Shown here in pieces: positions 1 to 7,010 of a DNA stretch of 26,515 nucleotides. Under the pieces are notes generated by a model. It was not told the DNA's origin. It searched no databases and saw only the letters and a list, made by a program, of their open reading frames with translations. This DNA is from Chloroflexota bacterium (GTDB lineage: Bacteria; Chloroflexota; Anaerolineae; B4-G1). A program made the position numbers and the translations under genes. Every line of letters starts with the position of its first letter. Within the stretch, counting starts at the first letter, position 1. The stretch is from contig JAAEPW010000058.1 in NCBI GenBank assembly GCA_024232355.1, positions 1 through 26,515 of the forward strand, read 5' to 3'.

Positions 1-140
1 AGGGAGTCAGTCCAAATTTTTAATAATGACATTTTCAAACTTACCATTCCCAAATGCTGGGGTTTGTCACTTGAATACCAGTAAATATGGGGGTGGGCAT
101 ATTTGAACAAAGGTTTTTATGAGCTGAGGACCGACTCCCT
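1..140. repeat. Possible small inverted-repeat (MITE-like) element
   Basis: Positions 1-13 (AGGGAGTCAGTCC) and 128-140 (GGACCGACTCCCT) are inverted copies with one mismatch. The AT-rich sequence between them has further weak inverted pairing, for example AAATAT at 83-88 with ATATTT at 99-104. There is no convincing coding sequence inside. The left arm begins at the window edge, so the element may extend further left and its true boundary is unknown. The layout resembles a short non-autonomous element, but no target-site duplication can be checked. Confidence 0.35.
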
Positions 141-211
141 GTATAGATATATTGAATCATCAAATTACCTCACACGGTTTGGATTCACAAATTGTCTCAG
201 CCCCACACCAA

Positions 212-763
212 CTATGCACTCACGTAAACTTGATACTCTTTTATCTTCTCCGCCAATCTTGCAGATAGTAGAGGGCTGGCCTCACCCAGCGAATTGCGTA
301 TCTCAATCGCTTCTTCTCTATATCGAGCGATCTTGGGCCGCGTCCAATGTGCCGGAGGAGGCTGCAAGTTGGTGATTCTATCTGCCAACTTGACCATCCA
401 CACCTCTCGTGGCTGCTGCTTTATCCGCCTCAAGCTATCCGCCATCCGAAGGTCTTTCTCGACGGTCTCATCCTTGCTCAACGCCAGCACACCATCAGCT
501 ATGGCGCTGCCAAACTCTTGTTCTACCTGACGGCACACTATCTCGGTATCTTCTATCACGTCGTGCAAAAGTGCGCATTGGATGGCAAAATCCCCATCGC
601 TTTCCTTTTCCGCGTGGAGAGCGGCGATGATTTCCATACTCACCAGGCTCAAGTGCATCACATAAGGTAGGGCTGTCCCTGGCACCGTTTGCCCCTGATG
701 AGCGTGGGCTGCAAATCTGTAGGCTTTGATATAGAGGTCCTGTGACCAAATATTTGATGTCAT
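212..763 (-). CDS. HD-domain hydrolase, Mesh1/SpoT-type (probable small alarmone hydrolase)
   Basis: This is a 183-residue single-domain protein of the RelA/SpoT HD hydrolase type (HD_4; compare metazoan Mesh1). The metal-site residues are in the family order: H37 (LPYVMHL), H67-D68 in LLHDVIEDT, and D128 in KLADRITNL. No synthetase, TGS or ACT domain follows, and the length suits a stand-alone hydrolase. The likely reaction is Mn-dependent removal of the 3'-pyrophosphate from (p)ppGpp; related small HD enzymes can also use NADPH. An in-frame TTG lies two codons upstream, but I chose the ATG at 763 because AGGAG sits six bases before it. The gene is divergent from the PadR gene and has its own promoter. 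Family assignment is firm; the substrate is inferred. Confidence 0.85.
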   Translation of the reverse strand: MTSNIWSQDLYIKAYRFAAHAHQGQTVPGTALPYVMHLSLVSMEIIAALHAEKESDGDFAIQCALLHDVIEDTEIVCRQVEQEFGSAIADGVLALSKDETVEKDLRMADSLRRIKQQPREVWMVKLADRITNLQPPPAHWTRPKIARYREEAIEIRNSLGEASPLLSARLAEKIKEYQVYVSA

Positions 764-803
764 CCTCAACTCCTGACATTCTTATTATTCTAATGACACG
801 TCC

Positions 804-832
804 AGTATATGCCAACTTGGCCTACAAGTCAA
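804..832 (-). promoter_or_regulatory. Sigma70-type promoter of the HD hydrolase gene
   Basis: Read on the minus strand, there is a -35 TTGACT (832-827), a 17-base spacer and a -10 TATACT (809-804). This predicts a short leader of roughly 35 bases before the ATG at 763. The spacer contains a small palindrome, GCCAACTTGGC (811-821), which could be an operator. The assignment rests on consensus match and position only. Confidence 0.65.
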
Positions 833-854
833 AGTTGTGAAAAGTTACAATTTC

Positions 855-883
855 TTGACAGGCACTATGTTCTATTGTACAAT
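855..883 (+). promoter_or_regulatory. Sigma70-type promoter of the PadR/beta-oxidation operon
   Basis: A perfect -35 TTGACA (855-860) is followed by a 17-base spacer and a near-perfect -10 TACAAT (878-883). The start of transcription would be near 890, leaving a leader of about 44 bases before the GTG of the PadR gene. Such a strong promoter would need a repressor, and the large dyad over its -10 and start site fits that. Confidence 0.75.
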
Positions 884-913
884 ATTCTCTAGTAGAATAT
901 CCCAATGTAGAAC
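869..913. promoter_or_regulatory. Nested 45-bp dyad, probable PadR operator
   Basis: Two concentric inverted repeats share one centre at position 891. The inner arms are ATATTCT (882-888) and AGAATAT (894-900); the outer arms are GTTCTA (869-874) and TAGAAC (908-913). The inner dyad overlaps the end of the -10 box and the expected transcription start, so a protein bound here would block initiation. PadR proteins are dimers that commonly bind dyads at their own promoters, so autoregulation is the natural inference. The outer arms suggest two cooperative dimers or an extended site. Confidence 0.6.
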
Positions 914-933
914 CTAGAAAGAAGAGGCCCCTT

Positions 934-1473
934 GTGTCAGAAACGAGACTTGCTATTCTATCCCTCCTACGTCACGGACCACTCCACGGATACGAGATCA
1001 AAAAAACCTTGGAACGAGAATGCATTGACATGTGGAGCACCATCCCGCTAGCCACAGTCTACAACGAGCTAAACAAGATGGGCCGAGAGGGTCTCATCGA
1101 AAAGGCCGGTATCGAAGTTGAGAGCGGCCGCGCCCGGAGTATGTACGACATCACCGAGAACGGCCGCTCTGCTTTTGCAGACATGGTGCGAGAGGTATGG
1201 TTGGTACATCAGCCGGTGCCCTTCCCACTCTTCTTTGCCGTGGCGGCCTTGGACGTTCTGCCCCAGGAGGAACTCGTCGAGTTGATTCGCCGCCGCATCC
1301 GCATCGTGGAAAAGCAGTGTGAAATCGTAGAACCCCAAGACAAAAGCGGGCACGTGCGTGACGGCCCATTTATGGGCGTTCAAGCAGTGACAGACCGCTT
1401 TCGATCCCATTTGCAAGCCGAGTTGGGTTGGCTGCAAGAGCTATTAACACATACAGAAAATGACCTTGCGTGA
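934..1473 (+). CDS. PadR-family transcriptional regulator
   Basis: This 179-residue protein has the PadR winged-helix domain at its N-terminus. It opens with a LAILSLLRHGPLHGYEIKK motif, then the recognition-helix region with LATVYNELNKMGREGLI and a wing ending in MYDITENGRSAF (to about residue 78). The C-terminal half is the Vir-like helical dimerisation region. The start is GTG at 934, supported by AGAGG (923-927) six bases upstream. Only 30 bases separate it from the first acyl-CoA dehydrogenase, so it is probably the first gene of the beta-oxidation operon and represses its own promoter through the dyad at 869-913. The effector is unknown; an acyl-CoA or fatty acid is a reasonable guess from context. 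Confidence 0.9.
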   Translation: MSETRLAILSLLRHGPLHGYEIKKTLERECIDMWSTIPLATVYNELNKMGREGLIEKAGIEVESGRARSMYDITENGRSAFADMVREVWLVHQPVPFPLFFAVAALDVLPQEELVELIRRRIRIVEKQCEIVEPQDKSGHVRDGPFMGVQAVTDRFRSHLQAELGWLQELLTHTENDLA

Positions 1474-1503
1474 ACTCACGTATCACATAAAAGGAGAAAA
1501 CCT

Positions 1504-2598
1504 ATGATATCTTTTAGCATGACCGAAGAACAAAAAATGATCGTGGACGCCGTGTCCCGGTTCGCCACCCGTGAGATGCGCGAAGCCGCTCGCGAGTGCG
1601 ACGAGACAGGAGACATTCCCAAAAAGCTGATCGACACCGCATGGGAATTAGGAATCGTAGCCAGCCATATTCCAGAGGCATACGAGGGCTTTGGCGACGC
1701 GCACTCGGCGCTCACAGGTGCACTGGTAGCAGAGGCTCTGGCCTATGGCGACCTGAGCATCGCTATGCACGCGATGGCCCCCGGCCTGCTGGCCCTTTCC
1801 ATCTTGGAAGGCGGCACCGAGGAACAAAAGAAGGAATACTTGCCCCTCTTTTGCGGTGCCGCGTTCGAGCCAGCTACTGCGGCCCTCATCGAGCCGCGCT
1901 ACGATTTTGACCCCAACGAGTTGGCAACCGCTGCTACGTTGGATGGGGACGAGTACGTCCTGAACGGCCAGAAATGCTATGTTCCTCTAGCCGCCGACGC
2001 CAATCGCTTGCTGGTCTGGGCCACAGAGGACGGCGTGACGCAAGGGTTCATCGTCCCCCAAGGCACGCAGGGCTTGGAGATCGGCGAGAGGGAAAAGAAC
2101 ATGGGCATCAAAGCGCTGGCTACCTACGAACTGACGCTGAACGATTGCCGCGTGCCCAAGGCCAACAAGCTCGGCGGTGAAGCAGGCTGTGATTTCGGCC
2201 GCATCCTGAACTATTCGCGGGTTGCGCTGGCAGCGCTGGCCGTTGGAATGGCCAATGCGGCCTACGAGTACGCCCGCGAGTACGCCAAAGAGCGCGAGGC
2301 GTTCGGCGAACCGATCGCGTCCCGGCAGGCCATCGCCTTTATGCTGGTCGATATGGCCATCGAGGTAGACGCGACGCGCCTTATGGCTTGGGAAGCGGCC
2401 TGGAAGCTAGACCGAGGTGAAGATGCCACCAAAGAGTGTTACCTGGCCAAGTCTTACGCCGACGACATGGTGCTCACCGTTACCGACCAGGCCCTGCAAG
2501 TGCTCGGCGGACACGGTTACATCCGCGAGCACCCGGTCGAGTTGTGGCTGCGTAACGGGCGCGGCTTTGTCACCTTTGACGGCATGGCGATGGTATAA
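1504..2598 (+). CDS. Acyl-CoA dehydrogenase family protein with altered catalytic position
   Basis: This 364-residue protein has the acyl-CoA dehydrogenase fold: an N-terminal helical domain (about 1-115), a beta domain (about 120-225) and a C-terminal helical domain containing KEREAFGEPIASRQ and QVLGGHGYIREHPVE. The family's catalytic base is normally the Glu of YEGT near the C-terminus. Here the aligned segment reads FDGM, placing Asp359 in that position, and the protein ends five residues later, without the usual tail. The alternative base position used by isovaleryl-CoA dehydrogenase aligns near Ser238. The flavin-contact segment is also unusual (ALIEPRYDFD instead of TEPxAGSD). AAGGAG precedes the ATG. 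It may be a weak dehydrogenase, a partner subunit of the next gene, or specialised for another substrate. Confidence 0.85.
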   Translation: MISFSMTEEQKMIVDAVSRFATREMREAARECDETGDIPKKLIDTAWELGIVASHIPEAYEGFGDAHSALTGALVAEALAYGDLSIAMHAMAPGLLALSILEGGTEEQKKEYLPLFCGAAFEPATAALIEPRYDFDPNELATAATLDGDEYVLNGQKCYVPLAADANRLLVWATEDGVTQGFIVPQGTQGLEIGEREKNMGIKALATYELTLNDCRVPKANKLGGEAGCDFGRILNYSRVALAALAVGMANAAYEYAREYAKEREAFGEPIASRQAIAFMLVDMAIEVDATRLMAWEAAWKLDRGEDATKECYLAKSYADDMVLTVTDQALQVLGGHGYIREHPVELWLRNGRGFVTFDGMAMV

Positions 2599-2600
2599 GG

Positions 2601-2624
2601 CCGACCGCAGCGGTCGGACCGAAT
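2601..2624. repeat. Dispersed palindromic repeat, copy 1
   Basis: Between the two dehydrogenase genes lies a perfect palindrome, CCGACCGC-A-GCGGTCGG (2601-2617), followed by ACCGAAT. Positions 2603-2624 match 19723-19702 on the other strand at 21 of 22 bases, so it is a repeated unit and not a lone hairpin. It lies three bases after the stop codon and could fold in the mRNA between two coupled cistrons. There is no T-run, so termination is unlikely. Confidence 0.5.
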
Positions 2625-2640
2625 TGCAAGGAGAAATAAA

Positions 2641-3909
2641 ATGATAGATTTTGAAACACCTAGCGTGATCGAGCGCAGTATGGGAATGATGAAAATGGTG
2701 GCCGAAGGCATGATACGCCCCATAGCCCGCCAGTACGACGAGAACGAACACGAAAAACCGTGGGACTATATCAACATGGTGTGGGAAACTCAAAAGCCTA
2801 TGAACAAGGCAAACCTCGACCGACAGCTTGGCAGAACCAAGCCCAAAGAGGACAAGCCGAAAGAGAAAAAAGACAAACGCCCACCCATTGGCTATATGAC
2901 GATGGTTCACGTCATCGAGATGATGTCTTGGGGCGACGCCGCCATCTACCTCTGCACACCAGACGCGGGTCTGGCCGGTACCGCCATCGAGGCGGTAGGC
3001 ACGCCAGAGCAAAAGGAGCGTTTCCTCACCCGTTTTACTGAGGGAGAACCTAAATGGGGCGCGATGGCCATCACCGAGCCGGACGCCGGCTCTGATACCG
3101 CCGCCATCAAATGCACGGCCGTGCTGGACCCCGAGACGAACGAGTGGATTTTGAACGGCGAAAAGATTTTCGTCACCAGTGGCCTTATGGCGGCGCAAGA
3201 ATCCCCCGGCATCCTCGTCGTGTGGGCGACAGTGGACCGTTCGGCAGGACGGGCCGGTATCAAGAGCTTTGTCGTCGAGCAGGGCACACCCGGCATGAGC
3301 GTCACCAAGGTCGAGGAAAAGCTGGGTATCCGCGCCAGCGATACGGCGTCCATCGTCTTTGACAACTGCCGCATTCCCTATGACAATATCCTCGGCAACC
3401 CAGAAGTGCAGGACAAGACAAAGACCAAGGGATTCAAGGGCGTTATGCAGACTTTTAACGCTTCGCGCCCGCTGGTAGCGGCCAGTGCTATCGGCGTCGG
3501 GCGGGCGGCGCTCGAGTTTGTCAAGACGGAACTGGAAAAAAACGGCGTCGAGTTCCCCTACGGCACGCCGCGCCACAAGCTCACCACCGTCCAGCGAGAC
3601 GTGATGGAAATGGAGGCACAACTCAAGGCAGCCTGGCTGCTCACCCTGCGCGCCGTCTGGATGGCCGATATGAAGATCGGCAACCCCGCCGAGGCAAGTA
3701 TGAGCAAGGCCAAAGCTGGCGAGGCAGTGACCAAGATCACGCAGAAAGCGGTCGAGCTGCTAGGACCGTTGGGTTATTCGCGCAAGCTGCTGCTAGAAAA
3801 GTGGATGCGCGACGCCAAGATCAATGATATTTTTGAGGGCACGGGGCAGATCAACAAACTCGTCGTCGCGCGGCGGATCCTGGAATTTCGCAGCGCTCAA
3901 CTCAAGTAG
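2641..3909 (+). CDS. Acyl-CoA dehydrogenase
   Basis: This 422-residue acyl-CoA dehydrogenase carries out the FAD-dependent first oxidation of beta-oxidation. It has the flavin/substrate motif ITEPDAGSDTAAIK, the VLNGEKIFVTSG-like segment (WILNGEKIFVTSG), FDNCRIP, and the C-terminal KINDIFEGTGQIN motif with catalytic Glu399. An unusual lysine-rich insertion (KPKEDKPKEKKDKRPP, about residues 63-80) interrupts the N-terminal domain. AAGGAG lies six bases before the ATG. The gene directly follows the catalytically odd paralogue, so the two may form a hetero-oligomer. No ETF or acyl-CoA ligase gene is present in the window. The stop codon lies inside the left arm of a downstream inverted-repeat element. 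Confidence 0.93.
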   Translation: MIDFETPSVIERSMGMMKMVAEGMIRPIARQYDENEHEKPWDYINMVWETQKPMNKANLDRQLGRTKPKEDKPKEKKDKRPPIGYMTMVHVIEMMSWGDAAIYLCTPDAGLAGTAIEAVGTPEQKERFLTRFTEGEPKWGAMAITEPDAGSDTAAIKCTAVLDPETNEWILNGEKIFVTSGLMAAQESPGILVVWATVDRSAGRAGIKSFVVEQGTPGMSVTKVEEKLGIRASDTASIVFDNCRIPYDNILGNPEVQDKTKTKGFKGVMQTFNASRPLVAASAIGVGRAALEFVKTELEKNGVEFPYGTPRHKLTTVQRDVMEMEAQLKAAWLLTLRAVWMADMKIGNPAEASMSKAKAGEAVTKITQKAVELLGPLGYSRKLLLEKWMRDAKINDIFEGTGQINKLVVARRILEFRSAQLK

Positions 3910-4008
3910 GGGCGAGGCATTCCACGTAGGTGTTACGCAGGTTGACCATTTAACCCCACGCTAAGGCTCTATCTGTGATGAGCGACTGATGGGAATGCCT
4001 CGCCCCTA
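3907..4008. mobile_element. 102-bp MITE-like element with perfect 17-bp terminal inverted repeats
   Basis: The left arm TAGGGGCGAGGCATTCC (3907-3923) and right arm GGAATGCCTCGCCCCTA (3992-4008) are exact inverted copies around a 68-base non-coding core. There is no transposase, so it would be a non-autonomous element or REP/MITE-type repeat. Its first three bases are the stop codon TAG of the preceding acyl-CoA dehydrogenase. The next gene's ribosome site (AAGGAGG) begins after the right arm. In the mRNA it could form a long hairpin between the dehydrogenase and the fusion enzyme and so affect transcript stability. Confidence 0.6.
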
Positions 4009-4042
4009 CAGGACAATAACGACAAAATAAGGAGGAATAATT

Positions 4043-6478
4043 ATGGGTTACGCAAAGCAAAGCGGCATTAATCGTGTGGCCGTCATCGGGGCGGGGACGA
4101 TGGGGGCAGCGATTGCCGCTCACATGGCCAACATCGGCATCCCCGCCTACCTGCTAGACATTGTCCCGCGAGAGCTGACGGCCAAAGAGGAAAAGAAAGG
4201 ACTGACGCTCGACCATCCGGCGGTGCGCAACCGCATCGTCAACGAAGGATGGCAACGCTGCGTCAAGGCCCGTCCGGCCAACCTCTTTGCCAAGGACCTG
4301 GCAGAGCGCGTCACACTGGGCAACCTGGAAGACAATTTTGACTGGCTGGGCGAGGTTGATTGGATCATTGAGGTGATCGTCGAGCGGCTCGACATCAAGC
4401 AGCAGCTTATGGAGCGCATCGAGGCGGTCCGCAAGCCGAACTGCATCGTCACCACCAACACATCCGGTATCCCCATCAAGGACATTGCCGACGGGCGCTC
4501 GGACGAATTCAAGGCCCACTTTTTTGGGACGCACTTTTTCAACCCACCCCGCTACCTCAAGCTGCTAGAGATCATTCCCCACGAGACAACCGATCCAGCG
4601 CTCATCGAATTTATGAAAGAGTTTGGCACGCGGACGTTGGGCAAAGGTGTGGTGGTCTGCAAAGACACGCCTAACTTTATCGCCAACCGTTTCATCTCGA
4701 TTGCCGGAACCTACACGATAAACTATGCGATGGACAACGGCTATACGATCGAAGAGGTAGACGCCCTCACCGGGCCGATTATCGGCCATCCCAAGACAGC
4801 CACGTTCCGGCTGAACGATCTGGTGGGCATCGACGTCCTGGCCCACGTGAGCGGCAATCTCTACCCGGCAATTGCCCACGACCCCTACCGCGAGGAACTC
4901 AAACACGAAAAAATGACGAGCCTCATCCAGAACATGCTGGAGCACAAGTGGCTGGGCAACAAGACCAAGCAGGGCTTTTACAAACGGGTAGACACTGAGA
5001 AGGGGCGCCAATTCTGGATCCTGGACCCCGAGACGATGGAATATCAACCAGCGACCAAGCCGCGCTTTGATTCGGTGGGCAAGCACCGGAAGGTGGAAGA
5101 CACGGGCAAGCGGATCAAGCTACTCTGCGCCGAAGAGGACCGCGCCGCCAAGTTCATCTGGGACACCACCGCCTTTAGCCTCAACTATGCCGCCAGCGTC
5201 ATCCCCGAGATCGCTGACGACATCGTCTCTATCGACAATGCCAACAAGTGGGGCTTTATGCACGAGATGGGGCCGTTCGAGATATGGGATGCGCTGGGCG
5301 TGGCCGAGTCTGTAGAACGGATGGAGGCCGATGGATTGACGGTCGTGCCGTGGGTCAAAGAGATGCTGGCTGCTGGGTTTGGCAGCTTTTACAAAAAAGA
5401 AAACGCCAAGCTGCATTATTATGACCCAGCCAGCAAGAGCTACATCGCCGTGGAGGATGATCCCAGAGCATTCATCATCAAAGACGTCAAAGCGGATGAA
5501 AATCGCGTCATCGCCAAGAATGGCAGCGCCAGTTTGGTGGACATCGGCGACGGCGTCCTCTGCCTCGAATTCCACTCCAAGATGAACGCCCTGGACACAG
5601 ACATATTCAAGATAGCAGCCCAAGCCAGAGAAGAGTTGGAGAAGGATTGGGTGGGATTGGTCATCGGCAACCAAGGTGAGCATTTCTGCGCCGGGGCCAA
5701 TATTTTTGTGATCGCCATTGCCGCGCAGCAGGGCGAGTGGGATCAACTAGAATCAGTAGTCAAGTTGGGCCAAGATACCCTGATGGATTTTCGCTACTGC
5801 CCTAAACCGGTGGTCAGTGCGCCGTTCGGCATGGTGCTGGGCGGCGGGGCCGAGGTGATGATGGGCGCGTCGGTGATCTGCGCCGCGTCGGAGGCATACA
5901 TCGGTCAGGCAGAGGTAGGGGTAGGCGTGGTGCCGGCTGCGGGCGGCTGCAAGGAACTGCTGCGCCGCGTCGTCTCGCCGGTGATCAAGCGCACACCCAA
6001 TGCCGACCCGCTCCCCTTTATGCAGCGCATATTCGAAATGATCGCCATGGCCAAGATCAGTGCCAGTGCGGTCGAGGCCCAGCAGTGGGGTTTCCTCACC
6101 AATTCCGACCGGATCATGATGAACCGCGACCACCTGTTGAACGAAGCCAAGCACATGGTGCTAGAGATGGCCGCTTCAGACTTTCGCCCGCCGGTGCGCG
6201 GCAAGAATATCTGGGCGATGGGCACCAACGGTCTGGCCGCGCTAGATATCATGGTTTGGGGGCTGAGGGAAGCTGGTTACGCATCCGAGCACGACGCCCT
6301 CATCGCCAACAAGGTCGCCCACATTCTCTGCGGCGGCAAGCTCTCCAAGCCCCAGTGGGTAGACCCGCAATACATCCTCGACCTGGAGCGAGAGGCTTTC
6401 CTCTCACTGTTGGGCGAGCAAAAGACGATTGACCGCCTCTGGCATATGCTCAACAAGGGCAAGCCATTGCGAAATTAA
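4043..6478 (+). CDS. fadN: Fused 3-hydroxyacyl-CoA dehydrogenase / enoyl-CoA hydratase (FadN-like)
   Basis: This 811-residue bifunctional enzyme performs hydration and the second oxidation of beta-oxidation. The NAD-binding 3-hydroxyacyl-CoA dehydrogenase domain comes first (about 10-200, with G16-x-G18-x-x-G21). Its catalytic His164-Glu176 pair lies in THFFNPPRYLKLLE with the family's 12-residue spacing. C-terminal dehydrogenase domains follow (about 205-480). A crotonase domain comes last (about 490-720), with both catalytic glutamates, E604 in GGGAEVMMG and E624 in GQAEVGVG, spaced 20 residues apart as in enoyl-CoA hydratase. Dehydrogenase-first order and overall length match Bacillus FadN, not FadB, where the hydratase comes first. 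AAGGAGG supports the ATG. It acts with the dehydrogenases upstream and the thiolase downstream. Confidence 0.95.
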   Translation: MGYAKQSGINRVAVIGAGTMGAAIAAHMANIGIPAYLLDIVPRELTAKEEKKGLTLDHPAVRNRIVNEGWQRCVKARPANLFAKDLAERVTLGNLEDNFDWLGEVDWIIEVIVERLDIKQQLMERIEAVRKPNCIVTTNTSGIPIKDIADGRSDEFKAHFFGTHFFNPPRYLKLLEIIPHETTDPALIEFMKEFGTRTLGKGVVVCKDTPNFIANRFISIAGTYTINYAMDNGYTIEEVDALTGPIIGHPKTATFRLNDLVGIDVLAHVSGNLYPAIAHDPYREELKHEKMTSLIQNMLEHKWLGNKTKQGFYKRVDTEKGRQFWILDPETMEYQPATKPRFDSVGKHRKVEDTGKRIKLLCAEEDRAAKFIWDTTAFSLNYAASVIPEIADDIVSIDNANKWGFMHEMGPFEIWDALGVAESVERMEADGLTVVPWVKEMLAAGFGSFYKKENAKLHYYDPASKSYIAVEDDPRAFIIKDVKADENRVIAKNGSASLVDIGDGVLCLEFHSKMNALDTDIFKIAAQAREELEKDWVGLVIGNQGEHFCAGANIFVIAIAAQQGEWDQLESVVKLGQDTLMDFRYCPKPVVSAPFGMVLGGGAEVMMGASVICAASEAYIGQAEVGVGVVPAAGGCKELLRRVVSPVIKRTPNADPLPFMQRIFEMIAMAKISASAVEAQQWGFLTNSDRIMMNRDHLLNEAKHMVLEMAASDFRPPVRGKNIWAMGTNGLAALDIMVWGLREAGYASEHDALIANKVAHILCGGKLSKPQWVDPQYILDLEREAFLSLLGEQKTIDRLWHMLNKGKPLRN

Positions 6479-6488
6479 AAATTAGGAA

Positions 6489-6975
6489 TTCGGAATTGCG
6501 AGCTGCGATAGATGCGCGGGAAAGACGATGAATAACAGGCCAGGGAGTTTCGAAGAATGGCGAGATGATGTCGCGGGCAGGATAAGCTCATCACCGCTGT
6601 GGAACTCGATAGGCTACCAGAAGACGCTGTTCTTGTACGATCTCGTCTGGTTTGATTGCGAGAAATTGATACAAGACTTGAGAGGAAAAGCAATCGCACA
6701 ACAGTTGATACGCAGTATTGGCTCGATCAGTGCCAATATGGAAGAGGGCTATGGCCGTGGGTTTGGCAAGGATTATGCCCGTTTCCTGAGCTATTCTCTC
6801 GGTTCCGCCCGCGAGACGCAAGGTTGGTATTTTCGGGCCAAGCACCTGCTGTCAGAAAGTGTTGCGTCACATCGCTATGCTCTGGTAGATGAAATCATTG
6901 CTCTCCTAGTCACAATCATCAAACAGCAAAAAAAGACAAAGTAAGAATCGCGAGTTGCGAATTCGCAATTCCGAA
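6489..6975. mobile_element. Candidate four-helix-bundle insertion cassette with flanking inverted repeats
   Basis: TTCGGAATTGCGA (6489-6501) and its exact inverse TCGCAATTCCGAA (6963-6975) bracket the small four-helix-bundle gene. Similarity continues imperfectly on both sides (GCGAGCTGCGAT on the left, ATCGCGAGTTGCGA on the right). The cassette occupies the whole space between the FadN-like gene and the thiolase gene, which are normally adjacent. IVS-type genes are known as insertions in 23S rRNA genes; a free-standing copy with its own repeats suggests a mobile unit. No transposase is present, so movement would be in trans or historical. Confidence 0.45.
6528..6944 (+). CDS. Four-helix-bundle protein (23S rRNA intervening-sequence protein family)
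   Basis: This 138-residue protein matches the S23/IVS four-helix-bundle family. Visible features are W-x-x-Y/F-helix spacing around residues 38-60, then QQLIRSIGSISANMEEGYGRG (about 64-84), KDYARFLSYSLGSARETQ (about 86-103) and a last helix from about residue 118. The family is found encoded inside rRNA intervening sequences and as stand-alone genes; its function is unknown, although it forms pentameric bundles with a basic surface. An N-terminal extension of about 30 residues (MNNRPGSFEEWRDDVAG...) precedes the core. The ribosome site is weak (GGGAAAG). It has no obvious role in fatty acid metabolism, so its place in the operon probably reflects insertion. Confidence 0.85.
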   Translation: MNNRPGSFEEWRDDVAGRISSSPLWNSIGYQKTLFLYDLVWFDCEKLIQDLRGKAIAQQLIRSIGSISANMEEGYGRGFGKDYARFLSYSLGSARETQGWYFRAKHLLSESVASHRYALVDEIIALLVTIIKQQKKTK

Positions 6976-7010
6976 CTCACAATTCGCATATTTGCACAAG
7001 GAGTAAAGAA

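Noticed and set aside
2407..3621. A 404-codon open frame on the minus strand opposite the two acyl-CoA dehydrogenase genes
   Set aside because: It lies antisense to two clear genes, mirrors their codon pattern, and has no recognisable motif or ribosome site. It is a shadow frame.
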